A stretch of 64,000 nt of DNA from Litchfieldia salsa (GCF_900104555.1 NZ_FNJU01000002.1:62001-126000); one strand, 5' to 3'. Positions 1-9,938 are shown, counted from the stretch's first letter. Notes: generated from the sequence alone by a model not told the origin. A program made the numbers and translations.

Positions 1-810
1 TACAGTAGGTGCCACTTCTTCATTTATTACTTGATGAGCTAGTGATTCTAGTGAAATTGTCTCAATATCAACTGTTTCCACTTCAGAAACCTTCATGACT
101 CTTCCTTTTAGTTCATCAGATGATTCCATCGATATGAATGAAACTTTGAATGAGTGATCAAAATTCTCCTCTTCAAGCATATCAACACTCGGGGTTGTTT
201 TGATTACTTCTCCTACTTGTTCAAGTACTTCAAAAATCATAAATACACGTGCTGCTTTAAGAACACAATCTTGGCGAAGAGTTATAGAGATTTCATATAT
301 ATTGAATCCTTGTTCTTTAGATTGATTCAAAACAGTTAATTCAAATTCGTCATAATCAGATTTGGTTTTTATAGGTGACACTTGTTTATTATCATCCTGT
401 TTTGGAGAATCACTATTGATTTCTAGATTCTCTCCATCCTCGATTTTCTTTAAAAGTGTAACAACGTCAGAAACATCCTTTTTACCAGTCCCACCTTCAG
501 CAATTGAAAAGATCATCTCTTCCAAATAATCAACCGCTTTAAAAACTATGTCTAAGATTTGTGATGTGACCTTTATTTTATTATTACGAATTCCATCAAG
601 TACATTTTCCATCTGATGAGTTAGACTAGCAAGGTCTTCATATCCCATCGTAGCTGACATTCCTTTTAAGGTATGTGCAGATCGAAAAATCACATTAACA
701 ATTTCTAGATTATCTGGATTTTTCTCTAATTCCAATAATTGCTCGTTACACATTTGAAGATGCTCTTTACTTTCATCAATAAAAACTTCTAGGTATTGAC
801 TGATATCCAA
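1..810 (-). CDS. cheA: Chemotaxis histidine kinase CheA (5' part only)
   Basis: CheA autophosphorylates on a histidine and passes the phosphate to CheY and CheB in receptor-CheW clusters at the membrane. Only the first 270 codons lie in the window; the gene runs off the left edge. The start is a TTG (808-810) behind a GGGAGTGGAG ribosome site, 14 nt after cheB. The N-terminal HPt domain shows the phospho-acceptor motif RSAHTLKG with His46. After a Ser/Asp/Lys-rich linker, residues of about 130-250 look like the P2 domain that binds CheY. The dimerisation, ATPase and CheW-like domains must lie outside. The cheB-cheA order matches the B. subtilis fla/che operon. Confidence 0.95.
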   Translation of the reverse strand, partial: MDISQYLEVFIDESKEHLQMCNEQLLELEKNPDNLEIVNVIFRSAHTLKGMSATMGYEDLASLTHQMENVLDGIRNNKIKVTSQILDIVFKAVDYLEEMIFSIAEGGTGKKDVSDVVTLLKKIEDGENLEINSDSPKQDDNKQVSPIKTKSDYDEFELTVLNQSKEQGFNIYEISITLRQDCVLKAARVFMIFEVLEQVGEVIKTTPSVDMLEEENFDHSFKVSFISMESSDELKGRVMKVSEVETVDIETISLESLAHQVINEEVAPTV

Positions 811-824
811 CTAACTCCACTCCC

Positions 825-1904
825 TTACATTCCGATATATTTTAAAATAACGTCTGCAATTTTATCCACATCAGCAACTTCATCAACTAAATTCGTTTCG
901 GCTGCCACTTTTGGCATCCCATAAACTACCGATGTTTGTTCAGATTCAGTTATTGCTGTTGTGTTCCCTGATTTTTTTAACTCTACTAACCCTTTTGCAC
1001 CATCAGATCCCATTCCTGTCATAATAACTGCAATCTTTCTAAAGCTAGATAAGTGACTAACCGATTCGAACATAACGTCAACAGAAGGGCGATGGCCATT
1101 TCGAATTTCAGATTCATCTATTTGAATAGCAACAGAAGTACCGATCTCTTTTAGTTTAAGATGGTATCCGCCAGGAGCTATATAGGCCACTCCATTTTTT
1201 AACAGTTCGCCATTTTCAGCTTCTTTTACTTCTATATGGCATATTGAATCTAAACGTTTTGCTAGTGACTTCGTGAAACCCGCTGGCATGTGTTGAACAA
1301 TTAAAATTGGAGCTGGAAATTGATTTGGTAATCTAGTTAGAACATGTTGAAGTGCTCTTGGTCCTCCAGTAGATGTTCCTATACATACTAATGGCTTTTG
1401 TAAAACTTTAGAACGAGCATCTAGTTCGTTTTTACTATTAAACACTCTTCTATTATACGACATTTTTTGCGTTTGTAGTGGTTTTACTAAATTAGTAATA
1501 TTAGCCTTGCTTGATTGTAGGACTTTAGTCACGATTTCATCCTTAACCTTGTGCAAATCTAACGAGATGGCACCAGAAGGTTTGGTTATGAAATCAACTG
1601 CTCCGTATTGCATTGCTAGAATGGTATTTGACGCACCCTCTTTTGTTGTACTAGATAGCATAATAACTGGAAGTTTATATAATGCCATTACTTCCTTTAA
1701 CGCATCAAGTCCATTCATAACAGGCATCTCTACATCCATTGTAATAACATCTGGCTTTAGCGTTTTTAATTTAGTTAAGCAATCTTCGCCATTTCGAGCT
1801 GTGCCAATGACTTCAATATTTTCCTCGTTTGATAAAATATCGGTAATCAGTTTTCTCATAAAAGCAGAGTCATCTACGATCAGAACTTTAATCATTTTTT
1901 TCAT
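825..1904 (-). CDS. cheB: Chemotaxis response regulator methylesterase CheB
   Basis: CheB removes methyl groups from (or deamidates) chemoreceptor glutamyl residues once phosphorylated by CheA, giving adaptation. The 359-aa protein has an N-terminal receiver domain with acidic pocket Asp11/Asp12 and phospho-acceptor Asp57 (MDVEMPVMNG), a linker near 125-165, and a C-terminal esterase domain. The esterase triad is visible as the Ser motif GTSTGGPRAL, the His motif QHMP and the Asp motif MTGMGSDG. The start at 1904 follows a GGGGGTTGGG ribosome site. It lies between flhG and cheA, as in Bacillus. Confidence 0.97.
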   Translation of the reverse strand: MKKMIKVLIVDDSAFMRKLITDILSNEENIEVIGTARNGEDCLTKLKTLKPDVITMDVEMPVMNGLDALKEVMALYKLPVIMLSSTTKEGASNTILAMQYGAVDFITKPSGAISLDLHKVKDEIVTKVLQSSKANITNLVKPLQTQKMSYNRRVFNSKNELDARSKVLQKPLVCIGTSTGGPRALQHVLTRLPNQFPAPILIVQHMPAGFTKSLAKRLDSICHIEVKEAENGELLKNGVAYIAPGGYHLKLKEIGTSVAIQIDESEIRNGHRPSVDVMFESVSHLSSFRKIAVIMTGMGSDGAKGLVELKKSGNTTAITESEQTSVVYGMPKVAAETNLVDEVADVDKIADVILKYIGM

Positions 1905-1920
1905 TTAGTCCCAACCCCCT

Positions 1921-2784
1921 TTATCTTTTCGAAATAAGTTGCCGAAGTTTTGAAATGAAAGGAGTATGTTCTTTAACAATTGTGCCGGTTGGTGTTTGTG
2001 AAGTATATGTCCGAACAATTTCTTCAATCGACCTGCTTACACTTGATTTTGGTGAGTATATTAGAACAGGCACTTGGTGTTTTACCGCTTTAACAACATT
2101 TTTATCATCGGGTATGCTCCCGAGTTTAATTGTTTCTTTATACAAAAAATGTTTTACCGCATGATCAATTCTTTCGATTGTTGCAATTCCTTCTTTTTCA
2201 TTTTGTGCTTTATTTACAATCAAAAAAAAGGGAATATCTTTTGTATATGAACAAATATGTTTCATGGCCGAATATGCGTCCGTTATTGATGTAGGTTCTG
2301 GCGTTGTAATAACAAAGATTTCGTCAACCGTTAATAAAAATTGTAAATTCTCTTCCGATATTCCTGCACCCATATCAAAAATAAGATAGTTGTATTCTGG
2401 CATAATATCGTGCATTTGATTAACGAAGTAATTGAACTTTTCTTTATCAAGATTAAATAAAGATGATAGACCAGTCCCACCAGATATATAAGATAATTGA
2501 TCTGGAACGCTTTTTATAATATCTCTGATTGAAAGGTCTCTTTCAAATAAATCAATAAAGGAATATGGAGAAGAAACACCCATTAAGATATCAATATTCC
2601 CCATCCCTATATCCATATCAAATAAAAGAACTTTTTGTCCTGATTGTGATAGTGCTAATGAGAAGTTTAAAGAAAAATTAGATTTTCCTACTCCTCCCTT
2701 ACCGCTTATGACTGCAATCGTTTTTGTTTTTTTCTTTTCAATGGATTTAAGTTGATTACGAAGATTTTGTGCCTGATCAGTCAT
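1921..2784 (-). CDS. flhG: Flagellum number regulator FlhG (MinD/ParA-type ATPase)
   Basis: FlhG (YlxH) is a MinD-like ATPase that works with FlhF to set flagellar number and spacing and helps assemble the FliM/FliY C-ring. The deviant Walker A motif KGGVGKS is at residues 29-35, followed by a switch-type DMDIGMGN segment and DMGAG. I chose the ATG at 2784 (287 aa): GGAGAAG lies 6 nt upstream and the start overlaps the flhF stop by 8 nt. The ATG at 2799 has no ribosome site. The N-terminus (DQAQNLR) fits the conserved FlhG segment known to activate the FlhF GTPase; that role is inferred from the family. Confidence 0.95.
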   Translation of the reverse strand: MTDQAQNLRNQLKSIEKKKTKTIAVISGKGGVGKSNFSLNFSLALSQSGQKVLLFDMDIGMGNIDILMGVSSPYSFIDLFERDLSIRDIIKSVPDQLSYISGGTGLSSLFNLDKEKFNYFVNQMHDIMPEYNYLIFDMGAGISEENLQFLLTVDEIFVITTPEPTSITDAYSAMKHICSYTKDIPFFLIVNKAQNEKEGIATIERIDHAVKHFLYKETIKLGSIPDDKNVVKAVKHQVPVLIYSPKSSVSRSIEEIVRTYTSQTPTGTIVKEHTPFISKLRQLISKR

Positions 2785-3973
2785 TGAGATCTTCTCCAAA
2801 TAAAGTTTCTACAACAAGTTCTGGTGTAGCGGTATGAATATCATCAGGTACATTCTGGCCAGTTGTTATATAAGCCGCCCCTATATTGTTCATTAACATA
2901 AAGTTGATCATTTGACCATAATGGGAAGTTTCATCAGCCTTTGTGAAAATTACTTTAATTATGTTCAATAGCGAAAACTGCTTGTATATAGTAATCATAT
3001 CTGAATATTTAGAAGTCAAACCTAGTACAAGGTATGTCTCTAATTCTTCATTAAAATCAATAATTTGTTTTAAATCATCAACATATTGTTGATTTCTAAA
3101 ATTTCTTCCAGCCGTATCAATGAGAACCAAATCATATTCTCTAAACTTTTCTTTAGCCTTCTTAAAGTCGTCAATATTGTAACTAACCTCAATAGGTACA
3201 TTAAGTATTTTTGCGTAAGTCTTCAACTGATCAATTGCAGCAATTCGATAGGTATCCGTCGTAATGAAGGCAACCTTTTTTCCATCTTTAAGGATTGATT
3301 CTGCTGCAATTTTTGCTAATGTTGTCGTTTTCCCTACACCTGTTGGACCGGCAACACTGATATATTTTTTCTGATAAGTAATTGCACCAAATGAAAGATG
3401 CTTTAATTTGTCAATCAGAATCTCACGAAGATATTGCTTGAGATCATCACCATTTAATTCCTCTTTATTTTCATACCATTTAACCAATAGAGAACTAATT
3501 AATTCATTCCGAATTGAAGCGTTTAACTCTTCCTCAACTAAGAAGGAACTCAACTCTTGTATTGGCAATGGATAATGTTCCTGAACATGTAATGTATCTT
3601 TTTGCATACTAGTGATGATTGATTTTAACTCACTTATTTGATTCAATATATCGGCTGATGGTTTTGGAGAATTCATAGGAGCTTGTTCAACAAAGCCCAA
3701 TGACCCTTGTTGAACATTATGATTTTTCAGTAGCTCCTGATTTTTTTGCTTTTGGTGTATATTGTGTTTTGTCAACGGTTCTTGCTTTTTTGTTTTTTGA
3801 ATATCTGTATCAATGGCAGCAATTACCTCAATATTCTTCTTACGAAAAAAACCTAAAAAACCATTTTTGTGTACGATCTTTGAATTTAGGATTACAGCTT
3901 CATTACCAAGCTCCGCTCGAATCATTTTCATTGCTTCTGGCATAGATGCAGCTTCGTATTTCTTTACCTTCAT
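2777..3973 (-). CDS. flhF: Flagellar placement SRP-type GTPase FlhF
   Basis: FlhF is the third SRP-family GTPase beside Ffh and FtsY. It marks sites of flagellar basal-body assembly at the membrane. The 398-aa protein has a basic N-terminal B domain, a long variable linker rich in Gln/Lys (about 60-110), and an NG domain with G1 [10 protein letters not shown] (209-218), G3 DTAGR (286-290) and G4 TKADE. Its start overlaps the flhA stop by 4 nt (ATGA), so translation is probably coupled. flhA-flhF-flhG is the standard Bacillus order. Confidence 0.96.
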   Translation of the reverse strand: MKVKKYEAASMPEAMKMIRAELGNEAVILNSKIVHKNGFLGFFRKKNIEVIAAIDTDIQKTKKQEPLTKHNIHQKQKNQELLKNHNVQQGSLGFVEQAPMNSPKPSADILNQISELKSIITSMQKDTLHVQEHYPLPIQELSSFLVEEELNASIRNELISSLLVKWYENKEELNGDDLKQYLREILIDKLKHLSFGAITYQKKYISVAGPTGVGKTTTLAKIAAESILKDGKKVAFITTDTYRIAAIDQLKTYAKILNVPIEVSYNIDDFKKAKEKFREYDLVLIDTAGRNFRNQQYVDDLKQIIDFNEELETYLVLGLTSKYSDMITIYKQFSLLNIIKVIFTKADETSHYGQMINFMLMNNIGAAYITTGQNVPDDIHTATPELVVETLFGEDLND

Positions 3974-6006
3974 TCGATATTCACCACCCCAATACTTTGA
4001 ATCTCTACATTTGCTTCCAATTCATTATAAGAAAGTACTGGTACTTGAGGAAAATAACGATCAATTAGCTGTCTCAAGTACATTCTGACTGCAGGAGAAC
4101 ATAATAAAATCGGTGATTGTTGTTGTAAAGATAATTCCTCAAGTTGCCTTGCAATTGCCTCAATAATACTTTGTGACATATTAGGATCTAATGAAAGATA
4201 GTTCCCGTGTTCTGTCTGTTGAACACCATCAGCAATTACTTTTTCAATCTTTCCTGAAACAGTAACCACTTTCATCGTCTCTCCTTGATTCACAAAACTA
4301 TTTGTAATCTGTCTAGCAAGTGCTTGTCTAACATACTCAGTGAGAAGGTCTGTATCTGTCGAAAGCTTACCAAAATCAGCTAATGTTTCAAATATAATTG
4401 GTAAGTTTCTAATTGACACTTTTTCTTTTAATAATTTTGCAAGTACGCTTTGAACGTCACCAATCGCTAATGGGCTAGGTGTCACTTCTTCCACTAAAAT
4501 TGGATGTGACTCTTTTAAGTGATCAATTAGTTGCTTCGTCTCTTGTCTACCAATTAATTCATGTGCGTTTGATTTTATTACTTCTGTAATGTGTGTAGAA
4601 ACAACTGATGGTGGATCTACAACTGTATATCCAAACATCTCCGCACGATCTTTCATTTCCTCTGATATCCATTTTGCAGGTAAGCCGAAAGATGGCTCAA
4701 TTGTATCAATTCCTTCTATTGAATCTTCTTCAATGCCAGGGCTCATTGCTAAGTAATGATCTAACAACAACTCACCTCTTGCAAACTCATTACCTTTAAT
4801 CTTTAGAATGTATTCATTGGGTTGAAGTTGAATATTGTCTCTAATTCGAACAACAGGGATGACTAAACCTAATTCAATCGCCAGTTGTCTTCTAATCATG
4901 ACAATTCGATCCAACAAATCTCCACCTTGATTTGTGTCAGCTAGAGGAATTAATCCATAACCGAATTCAAATTCAATTGGATCAACGTTAAGGAGATTCA
5001 CAACACTCTCTGGACTTTTCATTTCATCTATTTGTGATTCTTCCACATATTCCTCTGGTAAATGTTCTTCTCTCTCATTAGCTTTACTAATCTTATATCC
5101 ACCAAAAGCCATCAATCCAGCAATGGGTGCTGTAAGCAGGATGCCGATTGGAGTAAATATGCCTAGTAACAAAATAGTACCTGCAGTCACATAAAGCATC
5201 TTTGGATATGCAAATAACTGAGAGGTTATGTCTGAACTTAGGTTTCCATTGGATGCGGCTCTTGTTACTACTATACCCGTAGCTGTGGAAATTAGTAGTG
5301 CTGGTATTTGACTTACGATTCCATCTCCTACAGTCAGCATAGTAAATTTCTGAATCGCTTCTGGAAAGCTAAGACCCATTTGTGTCATTCCAATGATAAA
5401 TCCGAAAAGAAGATTGATTAGGACCATAATAATACCAGCAATCGCATCTCCTTTTACAAACTTACTAGCACCGTCCATCGCTCCGTAGAAATCTGCTTCT
5501 CTTGATACCTTTTCACGTCTTGACCTTGCATCTGTTTCAGAAATAAGGCCAGCATTTAAATCTGCATCAATTGCCATTTGCTTTCCAGGCATTGCGTCTA
5601 GTGTAAAACGAGCTGCTACTTCAGATACACGCTCCGATCCTTTTGTGATAACCACAAATTGAATCACAACTAGTATCAGAAAGACAACGAAACCAACTAG
5701 TACATTTCCACCAACAACAAACGTACCAAAGGTCTCAACGACTCCCCCAGCCTCACCCTTACTTAGGATGGATCTAGTAGTGGAAACATTCAGCCCTAAT
5801 CGAAACAATGTTAATAGTAATAGTAAAGAAGGGAAAATTGAAAACTGTAGAGGTTCTTGCATGTTCATAGATGTAAGTAAAACTAATAAAGCAAGAGAAA
5901 TATTAACAATAATAAATATACTTAACATCCAAGAAGGAAAGGGAATAATAAGCATCGCTACTATTAATATTACACTGAATAAAACTGAAAAATCTCTTGC
6001 TGACAT
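3970..6006 (-). CDS. flhA: Flagellar type III export apparatus protein FlhA
   Basis: FlhA is the large export-gate component of the flagellar type III secretion system and couples proton motive force to export. The 678-aa product has about eight hydrophobic segments in residues 5-310, with the family loop containing LDAMPGKQMAIDADLNAGL between them. A cytoplasmic domain of about 350 residues follows and docks chaperone-substrate complexes. Length and order are normal for the family. It lies between flhB and flhF in the export block of the operon. Confidence 0.97.
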   Translation of the reverse strand: MSARDFSVLFSVILIVAMLIIPFPSWMLSIFIIVNISLALLVLLTSMNMQEPLQFSIFPSLLLLLTLFRLGLNVSTTRSILSKGEAGGVVETFGTFVVGGNVLVGFVVFLILVVIQFVVITKGSERVSEVAARFTLDAMPGKQMAIDADLNAGLISETDARSRREKVSREADFYGAMDGASKFVKGDAIAGIIMVLINLLFGFIIGMTQMGLSFPEAIQKFTMLTVGDGIVSQIPALLISTATGIVVTRAASNGNLSSDITSQLFAYPKMLYVTAGTILLLGIFTPIGILLTAPIAGLMAFGGYKISKANEREEHLPEEYVEESQIDEMKSPESVVNLLNVDPIEFEFGYGLIPLADTNQGGDLLDRIVMIRRQLAIELGLVIPVVRIRDNIQLQPNEYILKIKGNEFARGELLLDHYLAMSPGIEEDSIEGIDTIEPSFGLPAKWISEEMKDRAEMFGYTVVDPPSVVSTHITEVIKSNAHELIGRQETKQLIDHLKESHPILVEEVTPSPLAIGDVQSVLAKLLKEKVSIRNLPIIFETLADFGKLSTDTDLLTEYVRQALARQITNSFVNQGETMKVVTVSGKIEKVIADGVQQTEHGNYLSLDPNMSQSIIEAIARQLEELSLQQQSPILLCSPAVRMYLRQLIDRYFPQVPVLSYNELEANVEIQSIGVVNIE

Positions 6007-6039
6007 GCGATTCTCTCCTTAGATTTCACTTATTTGAGG

Positions 6040-7122
6040 TTATATTTTTTGTTTCAGTCTGTAAACATAGGCTAGTATTTCAGCAATCGCCTTAAAAAAT
6101 GTCTCTGGAACAATATCACCAATTTCTGTTTGACTATAAAGTCCACGAGCTAAAGGTACGTTTTCAACAGTGACAATATTATGTTCTTTTCCAATTTCTT
6201 TTATTTTTTGAGCGACAAAATCAACGCCCTTCGCTACAACATAAGGTGCATCTGCACGATTTTCATCATATTTAATAGCAACTGCATAGTGAGTAGGGTT
6301 TGTTATGATCACATCAGCTTTTGGCACATCTTGCATCATTCGTTGCATCGCCATCTCACGTTGCTTTTGCTTAATTTTCGATTTTATAAGAGGGTCACCC
6401 TCTGTTTTTTTGTATTCATCTTTAATATCTTGATGAGACATACGTATGTTTTTTTCAAAATCATATCGTTGGTAAACATAATCTAAAACAGATAGCATTA
6501 AAAGGGCAGCTGCTGAAAACAGACCCATTTGCACAGTGATTTTTGAAATAGTTATTAAAGATTCTTCAACACTTACATGTGACATTCTCATTATTTGTTC
6601 AAAGTTAACCCAAATGACTGCAAATGCTACCATTCCGATAAACCCTATTTTAAGGATTGATTTAAGCATCTCAACAATCGCTCGGACAGAATAAATTCGT
6701 TTAAAACCTTGTATTGGGTCCAGCTTATTCAATTTCATATGAATTGATTCTGGTGCATGTAGGAATCCAACTTGCAATAGATTTGCTGCAACTCCACCTA
6801 TAAGTGCAATTCCCAATATCGGTCCAAGTATAATTGCCGATTCGATCGATACTTCCAAGAATATTTGTTCAATTGTCTTTTCTGTCAAATCTAAGTGCAT
6901 ATACTCTTGAAAAGAATGTTGTAATAAGAACAGCATTTTATCTCTCATAAATCCACCAATAAATAAGAGTAGTAAGAAAATAAAAAGAACTAAGATGGCT
7001 GTATTAACATCTGCACTTTTAGCAACCTGACCTTTTTTTCTTGAATCTTGTCGTTTCTTAGGTGTTGCTTTTTCTGTTTTTTCCCCAGCGAAATATTGTA
7101 AATCTAACCTAACAAGATACAT
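6040..7122 (-). CDS. flhB: Flagellar export switch protein FlhB
   Basis: FlhB is the export-gate subunit that switches substrate specificity from hook/rod to filament proteins after autocleavage. The 360-aa protein starts with the typical LQYFAGEKTEKATPKKR segment, has four membrane spans between about 40 and 215, and shows the autocleavage motif NPTH at 275-278. The ATG at 7122 has AGGAGG 9 nt upstream and begins 2 nt after the fliR stop. A small paralogue of its C-terminal domain (ylqH) is encoded at 34366-34644. Confidence 0.97.
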   Translation of the reverse strand: MYLVRLDLQYFAGEKTEKATPKKRQDSRKKGQVAKSADVNTAILVLFIFLLLLFIGGFMRDKMLFLLQHSFQEYMHLDLTEKTIEQIFLEVSIESAIILGPILGIALIGGVAANLLQVGFLHAPESIHMKLNKLDPIQGFKRIYSVRAIVEMLKSILKIGFIGMVAFAVIWVNFEQIMRMSHVSVEESLITISKITVQMGLFSAAALLMLSVLDYVYQRYDFEKNIRMSHQDIKDEYKKTEGDPLIKSKIKQKQREMAMQRMMQDVPKADVIITNPTHYAVAIKYDENRADAPYVVAKGVDFVAQKIKEIGKEHNIVTVENVPLARGLYSQTEIGDIVPETFFKAIAEILAYVYRLKQKI

Positions 7123-7124
7123 GA

Positions 7125-7904
7125 TTATCGTCCTCCTAGTAATCCCATCAAACTTCGCATTGTATAAATCATCGTTTCAAATAATTCCTGAACGACCATA
7201 AACATCGCTGACATCACTAGAATAAGAACAATGAAACTTACACCAATTTTAAGTGGAATTCCAACCACGAATACATTTAATTGTGGAACAGTTCTAGCCA
7301 CGATTCCAAGTGCCACATCCACCAGAAACAAAGCGCTGACCACTGGAAAGGACATTTGAAATGCAATGATAAACACTTGGTTAAAAGTTTTCACTATAAA
7401 ACCAATCACTTCTTCATCACCTAAAGGAAGGAATACTCGATCAATTGGGATAAATTGATAACTATAGAAAATCCCATCTAATAATAAGTGATGTCCATTA
7501 ATTGCCAGTAGCAGTAATAATGCAAATGTATATAAATATTGCCCTACTAATGGAGACTGTGCGCCTGTTTGAGGATCAATTACATTTGCAATCGCAAATC
7601 CCATTTGAAAGTCTATAAATGCCCCTGCTATTTGAACAGCTGCCAAAATGATATACGCAACTAAGCCAATTAAGAGTCCTACCAATGCTTCTTTTATAAT
7701 TAGCATATAATAGTCCCCATCGATACTCATTTGCGGCTGATCCATCGTAAAAAACATAATCCAAGTGAGAAAAAAGGCGACCCCGATTCTGTGAGAAACA
7801 GGTATGGTTTTGTATGAAAATAAGGGCAGTGTTGCAAAAAAACTTGAAACACGAACAAGCATTAATAAGAATGCTGGAAAGTTTGCATAAAGATCTATCA
7901 TCAT
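7125..7904 (-). CDS. fliR: Flagellar export apparatus protein FliR
   Basis: FliR is an integral membrane component of the export gate and assembles with FliP and FliQ into the helical core complex. The 259-aa sequence is almost entirely hydrophobic, with about six helical segments, and carries family-like patches such as PVSHRIGVAFFLTW and QMGFAIANVIDPQTG. The start codon directly follows the fliQ stop codon, with no gap, so the two are probably translationally coupled. Confidence 0.95.
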   Translation of the reverse strand: MMIDLYANFPAFLLMLVRVSSFFATLPLFSYKTIPVSHRIGVAFFLTWIMFFTMDQPQMSIDGDYYMLIIKEALVGLLIGLVAYIILAAVQIAGAFIDFQMGFAIANVIDPQTGAQSPLVGQYLYTFALLLLLAINGHHLLLDGIFYSYQFIPIDRVFLPLGDEEVIGFIVKTFNQVFIIAFQMSFPVVSALFLVDVALGIVARTVPQLNVFVVGIPLKIGVSFIVLILVMSAMFMVVQELFETMIYTMRSLMGLLGGR

Positions 7905-8174
7905 CTAACCTACAAATCGTGTAAGATTATTAAAGATGTCATGAGTATAAGACAACATACTTGATAGCATCCATGGACCAAAGAAAATCAAACCTAAAAG
8001 AACAGCCACAATTTTCGGGACAAATGCTAGAGTTTGTTCTTGTATTTGTGTTGTTGCCTGAAAAATACTAACTAAAAGACCAACTACTAAAGCAAGTAAT
8101 AGTAGTGGACCACAAATGATAAGTATTGTATAAACTCCTTTTTCAGCTATCGAAATAACGAATTCTGAACCCAC
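7905..8174 (-). CDS. fliQ: Flagellar export apparatus protein FliQ
   Basis: FliQ is a small export-gate subunit with two transmembrane helices. The 89-aa product shows both, at about 17-38 and 52-75, and the family segment LVSIFQATTQIQEQTL between them. Length is normal. It lies between fliP and fliR with short gaps, as in all fliPQR blocks. Confidence 0.95.
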   Translation of the reverse strand: MGSEFVISIAEKGVYTILIICGPLLLLALVVGLLVSIFQATTQIQEQTLAFVPKIVAVLLGLIFFGPWMLSSMLSYTHDIFNNLTRFVG

Positions 8175-8192
8175 TTAATCTCCTCATTTCCT

Positions 8193-8858
8193 TTAAAAGC
8201 TCTGTAATAAAGATTTAACAATTAAATACCATCCATCCACTAACACAAATAGTAATATTTTAAATGGAAGTGAAATCATTACTGGAGGTAACATCATCAT
8301 CCCCATTGACATAAGAACACTTGCCACAATCATATCAATGACAAGAAATGGAATAAAGATCATGAAACCAATTTGAAAGGCCGTTTTGATTTCACTTATT
8401 GCAAAGGCTGGGACCAGAGCTGTCATTGGTATTTCCTCAATCGAATTAGGTGTTTCACTTCCTGTATAATTTAAGAATAAAGCTAGATCCTTTTGCCTCG
8501 TATGCTTACTCATAAACTCTTTAAATGGAATGGCTGCACGATTATATGCCTCTTCCAATTCAATTTCGTCATTAAACAATGGTGTTAGTGCTTGTTCGTT
8601 TACCTCGGAAAGCACAGGGGTCATAATAAAAAATGTTAAGAAAAGAGCAAGTCCCACTAATACCTGATTAGGTGGCATCTGTTGAGTAGCTAAGGATGTT
8701 CTCACAAATGACAAGACAATAATAATCCTTGTAAAACTAGTCATCAGAATTAATATACTTGGTGCAATTGATAGGACCGTTAGCAATAGGAGCATTTTAA
8801 CAGATGTCGCTACATTTTCAGGGGCGCTATTATTAAAGAACTCCATAAATTCGTTCAT
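8193..8858 (-). CDS. fliP: Flagellar export apparatus protein FliP
   Basis: FliP forms the pentameric core of the flagellar export gate. The 221-aa product has an N-terminal hydrophobic region followed by the signature MTSFTRIIIVLSFVRTSL and then QMPPNQVLVGLALFLTFF. A periplasmic-type loop with TRQKDLALFL and two C-terminal membrane segments follow. It lacks the long cleaved signal peptide of enterobacterial FliP, which is usual for Bacillus. Its start overlaps the fliZ stop by 4 nt. Confidence 0.96.
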   Translation of the reverse strand: MNEFMEFFNNSAPENVATSVKMLLLLTVLSIAPSILILMTSFTRIIIVLSFVRTSLATQQMPPNQVLVGLALFLTFFIMTPVLSEVNEQALTPLFNDEIELEEAYNRAAIPFKEFMSKHTRQKDLALFLNYTGSETPNSIEEIPMTALVPAFAISEIKTAFQIGFMIFIPFLVIDMIVASVLMSMGMMMLPPVMISLPFKILLFVLVDGWYLIVKSLLQSF

Positions 8859-9526
8859 TCTTTGTTAGTCCCTTTCTTCTCAAACTGTTGCATTATTTTT
8901 TTTCTATGACTTGATAAATCTGAGAGCTGTTCTTTCAACAATAATGCAAACTTGTCATTTTCTATGTTTGAATCTTGGCCACTTCGTTTATCAGTTATTT
9001 TCTTTAGGAGATTCATTGGCTGTATGATTTGGTCCTGATTATTAAATTCTCTTACAATATCATCAACTTCATCTTCTTGGCTTATTTCCTTCAGTAAGGT
9101 AATACTTTCACCAACACCCACAACTAGAACCTGGTTACCAACCTTAATTAATTGCAATGATCGATTTGTACCAAGACTAGTCCCCCCAAGATTCTCCATG
9201 TACTTTTGCTTACTAAATAATTTATTACGTTTATTGACTAGTTTTAAGAAAAAGTAAAGTAAAGAGATAACGAACAACAAAGCAATAATCATTTTAAAGA
9301 AGTCCCAAGCTGTCACCTTAGGACCTTCTGTCAAAGGGTCAACCTCAGTTACATTATCTTCAGGAGTAGTTGGAGTTTTTGTGTCTTGATTGTTTTCACT
9401 TTGCTTCTCTTTGTCGTCAAACAGATCTGAAACGTTTTTGTTTAAATCTCCTTCTGCATGTCCTACTGTTGTAAAAACCAGAGTAAAAAACAGAAGAAAT
9501 AAAACCACTTTGTTCAATAAGTACAA
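8855..9526 (-). CDS. fliZ: Flagellar biosynthesis protein FliZ (FliO family)
   Basis: This is the Bacillus FliO-type protein, an accessory factor that helps assemble the FliP/FliR export core. The start is a TTG at 9526 with GGAGGAG 9 nt upstream. The 223-aa product begins with a hydrophobic segment like a signal peptide (about 5-24), then an acidic, polar stretch rich in Asp/Glu/Asn/Thr, a transmembrane helix near 75-97, and a basic cytoplasmic domain with a LQLIKVGNQVLVVGVG-type FliO core. Sequence conservation in this family is low; position between cheY and fliP supports the call. Confidence 0.9.
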   Translation of the reverse strand: MYLLNKVVLFLLFFTLVFTTVGHAEGDLNKNVSDLFDDKEKQSENNQDTKTPTTPEDNVTEVDPLTEGPKVTAWDFFKMIIALLFVISLLYFFLKLVNKRNKLFSKQKYMENLGGTSLGTNRSLQLIKVGNQVLVVGVGESITLLKEISQEDEVDDIVREFNNQDQIIQPMNLLKKITDKRSGQDSNIENDKFALLLKEQLSDLSSHRKKIMQQFEKKGTNKE

Positions 9527-9575
9527 ATGATTTCACTCCTCCATCTAATCTTAACTAGTCAACCTTAATCAGAAA

Positions 9576-9938
9576 CTAGCTAAGTGTTTTATTAATCGCT
9601 TCTAAAACACGGTCAGCTTGGAATGGTTTAACGATGAAATCTTTTGCCCCTGCCTGAATTGCATCAATAACCATTGCTTGTTGACCCATTGCTGAACACA
9701 TAATAACTTTTGCACTAGGATTTAGCTTTTTAATTTCCTTTAAAGCTGTAATTCCATCCATCTCAGGCATTGTAATGTCCATTGTAACTAAGTCTGGTTG
9801 ATGTTCTTGATATTTCTCAACTGCTTGCGCACCATCAGCCGCTTCTGCAACAACATCAAAGCCGTTTTTCGATAGGATATCCTTAATCATCATTCTCATA
9901 AATGCTGCATCATCTACAATTAATATTTTATGTGCCAT
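9576..9938 (-). CDS. cheY: Chemotaxis response regulator CheY
   Basis: CheY is the diffusible single-domain response regulator. When phosphorylated by CheA it binds FliM/FliY at the motor switch; in Bacillus this favours counter-clockwise rotation and smooth swimming. The 120-aa protein has acidic pocket Asp9/Asp10, phospho-acceptor Asp54 (TMDITMPEMDG), Ser82 and Lys104 in VKPF. It has no output domain. It lies next to fliY, which encodes its phosphatase, matching the B. subtilis order. Confidence 0.97.
   Translation of the reverse strand: MAHKILIVDDAAFMRMMIKDILSKNGFDVVAEAADGAQAVEKYQEHQPDLVTMDITMPEMDGITALKEIKKLNPSAKVIMCSAMGQQAMVIDAIQAGAKDFIVKPFQADRVLEAINKTLS

Noticed and set aside
1507-1908. 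Plus-strand open frame of 133 codons opposite cheB
   Set aside because: It is antisense to a clearly conserved CheB frame, has no ribosome site and no recognisable family.
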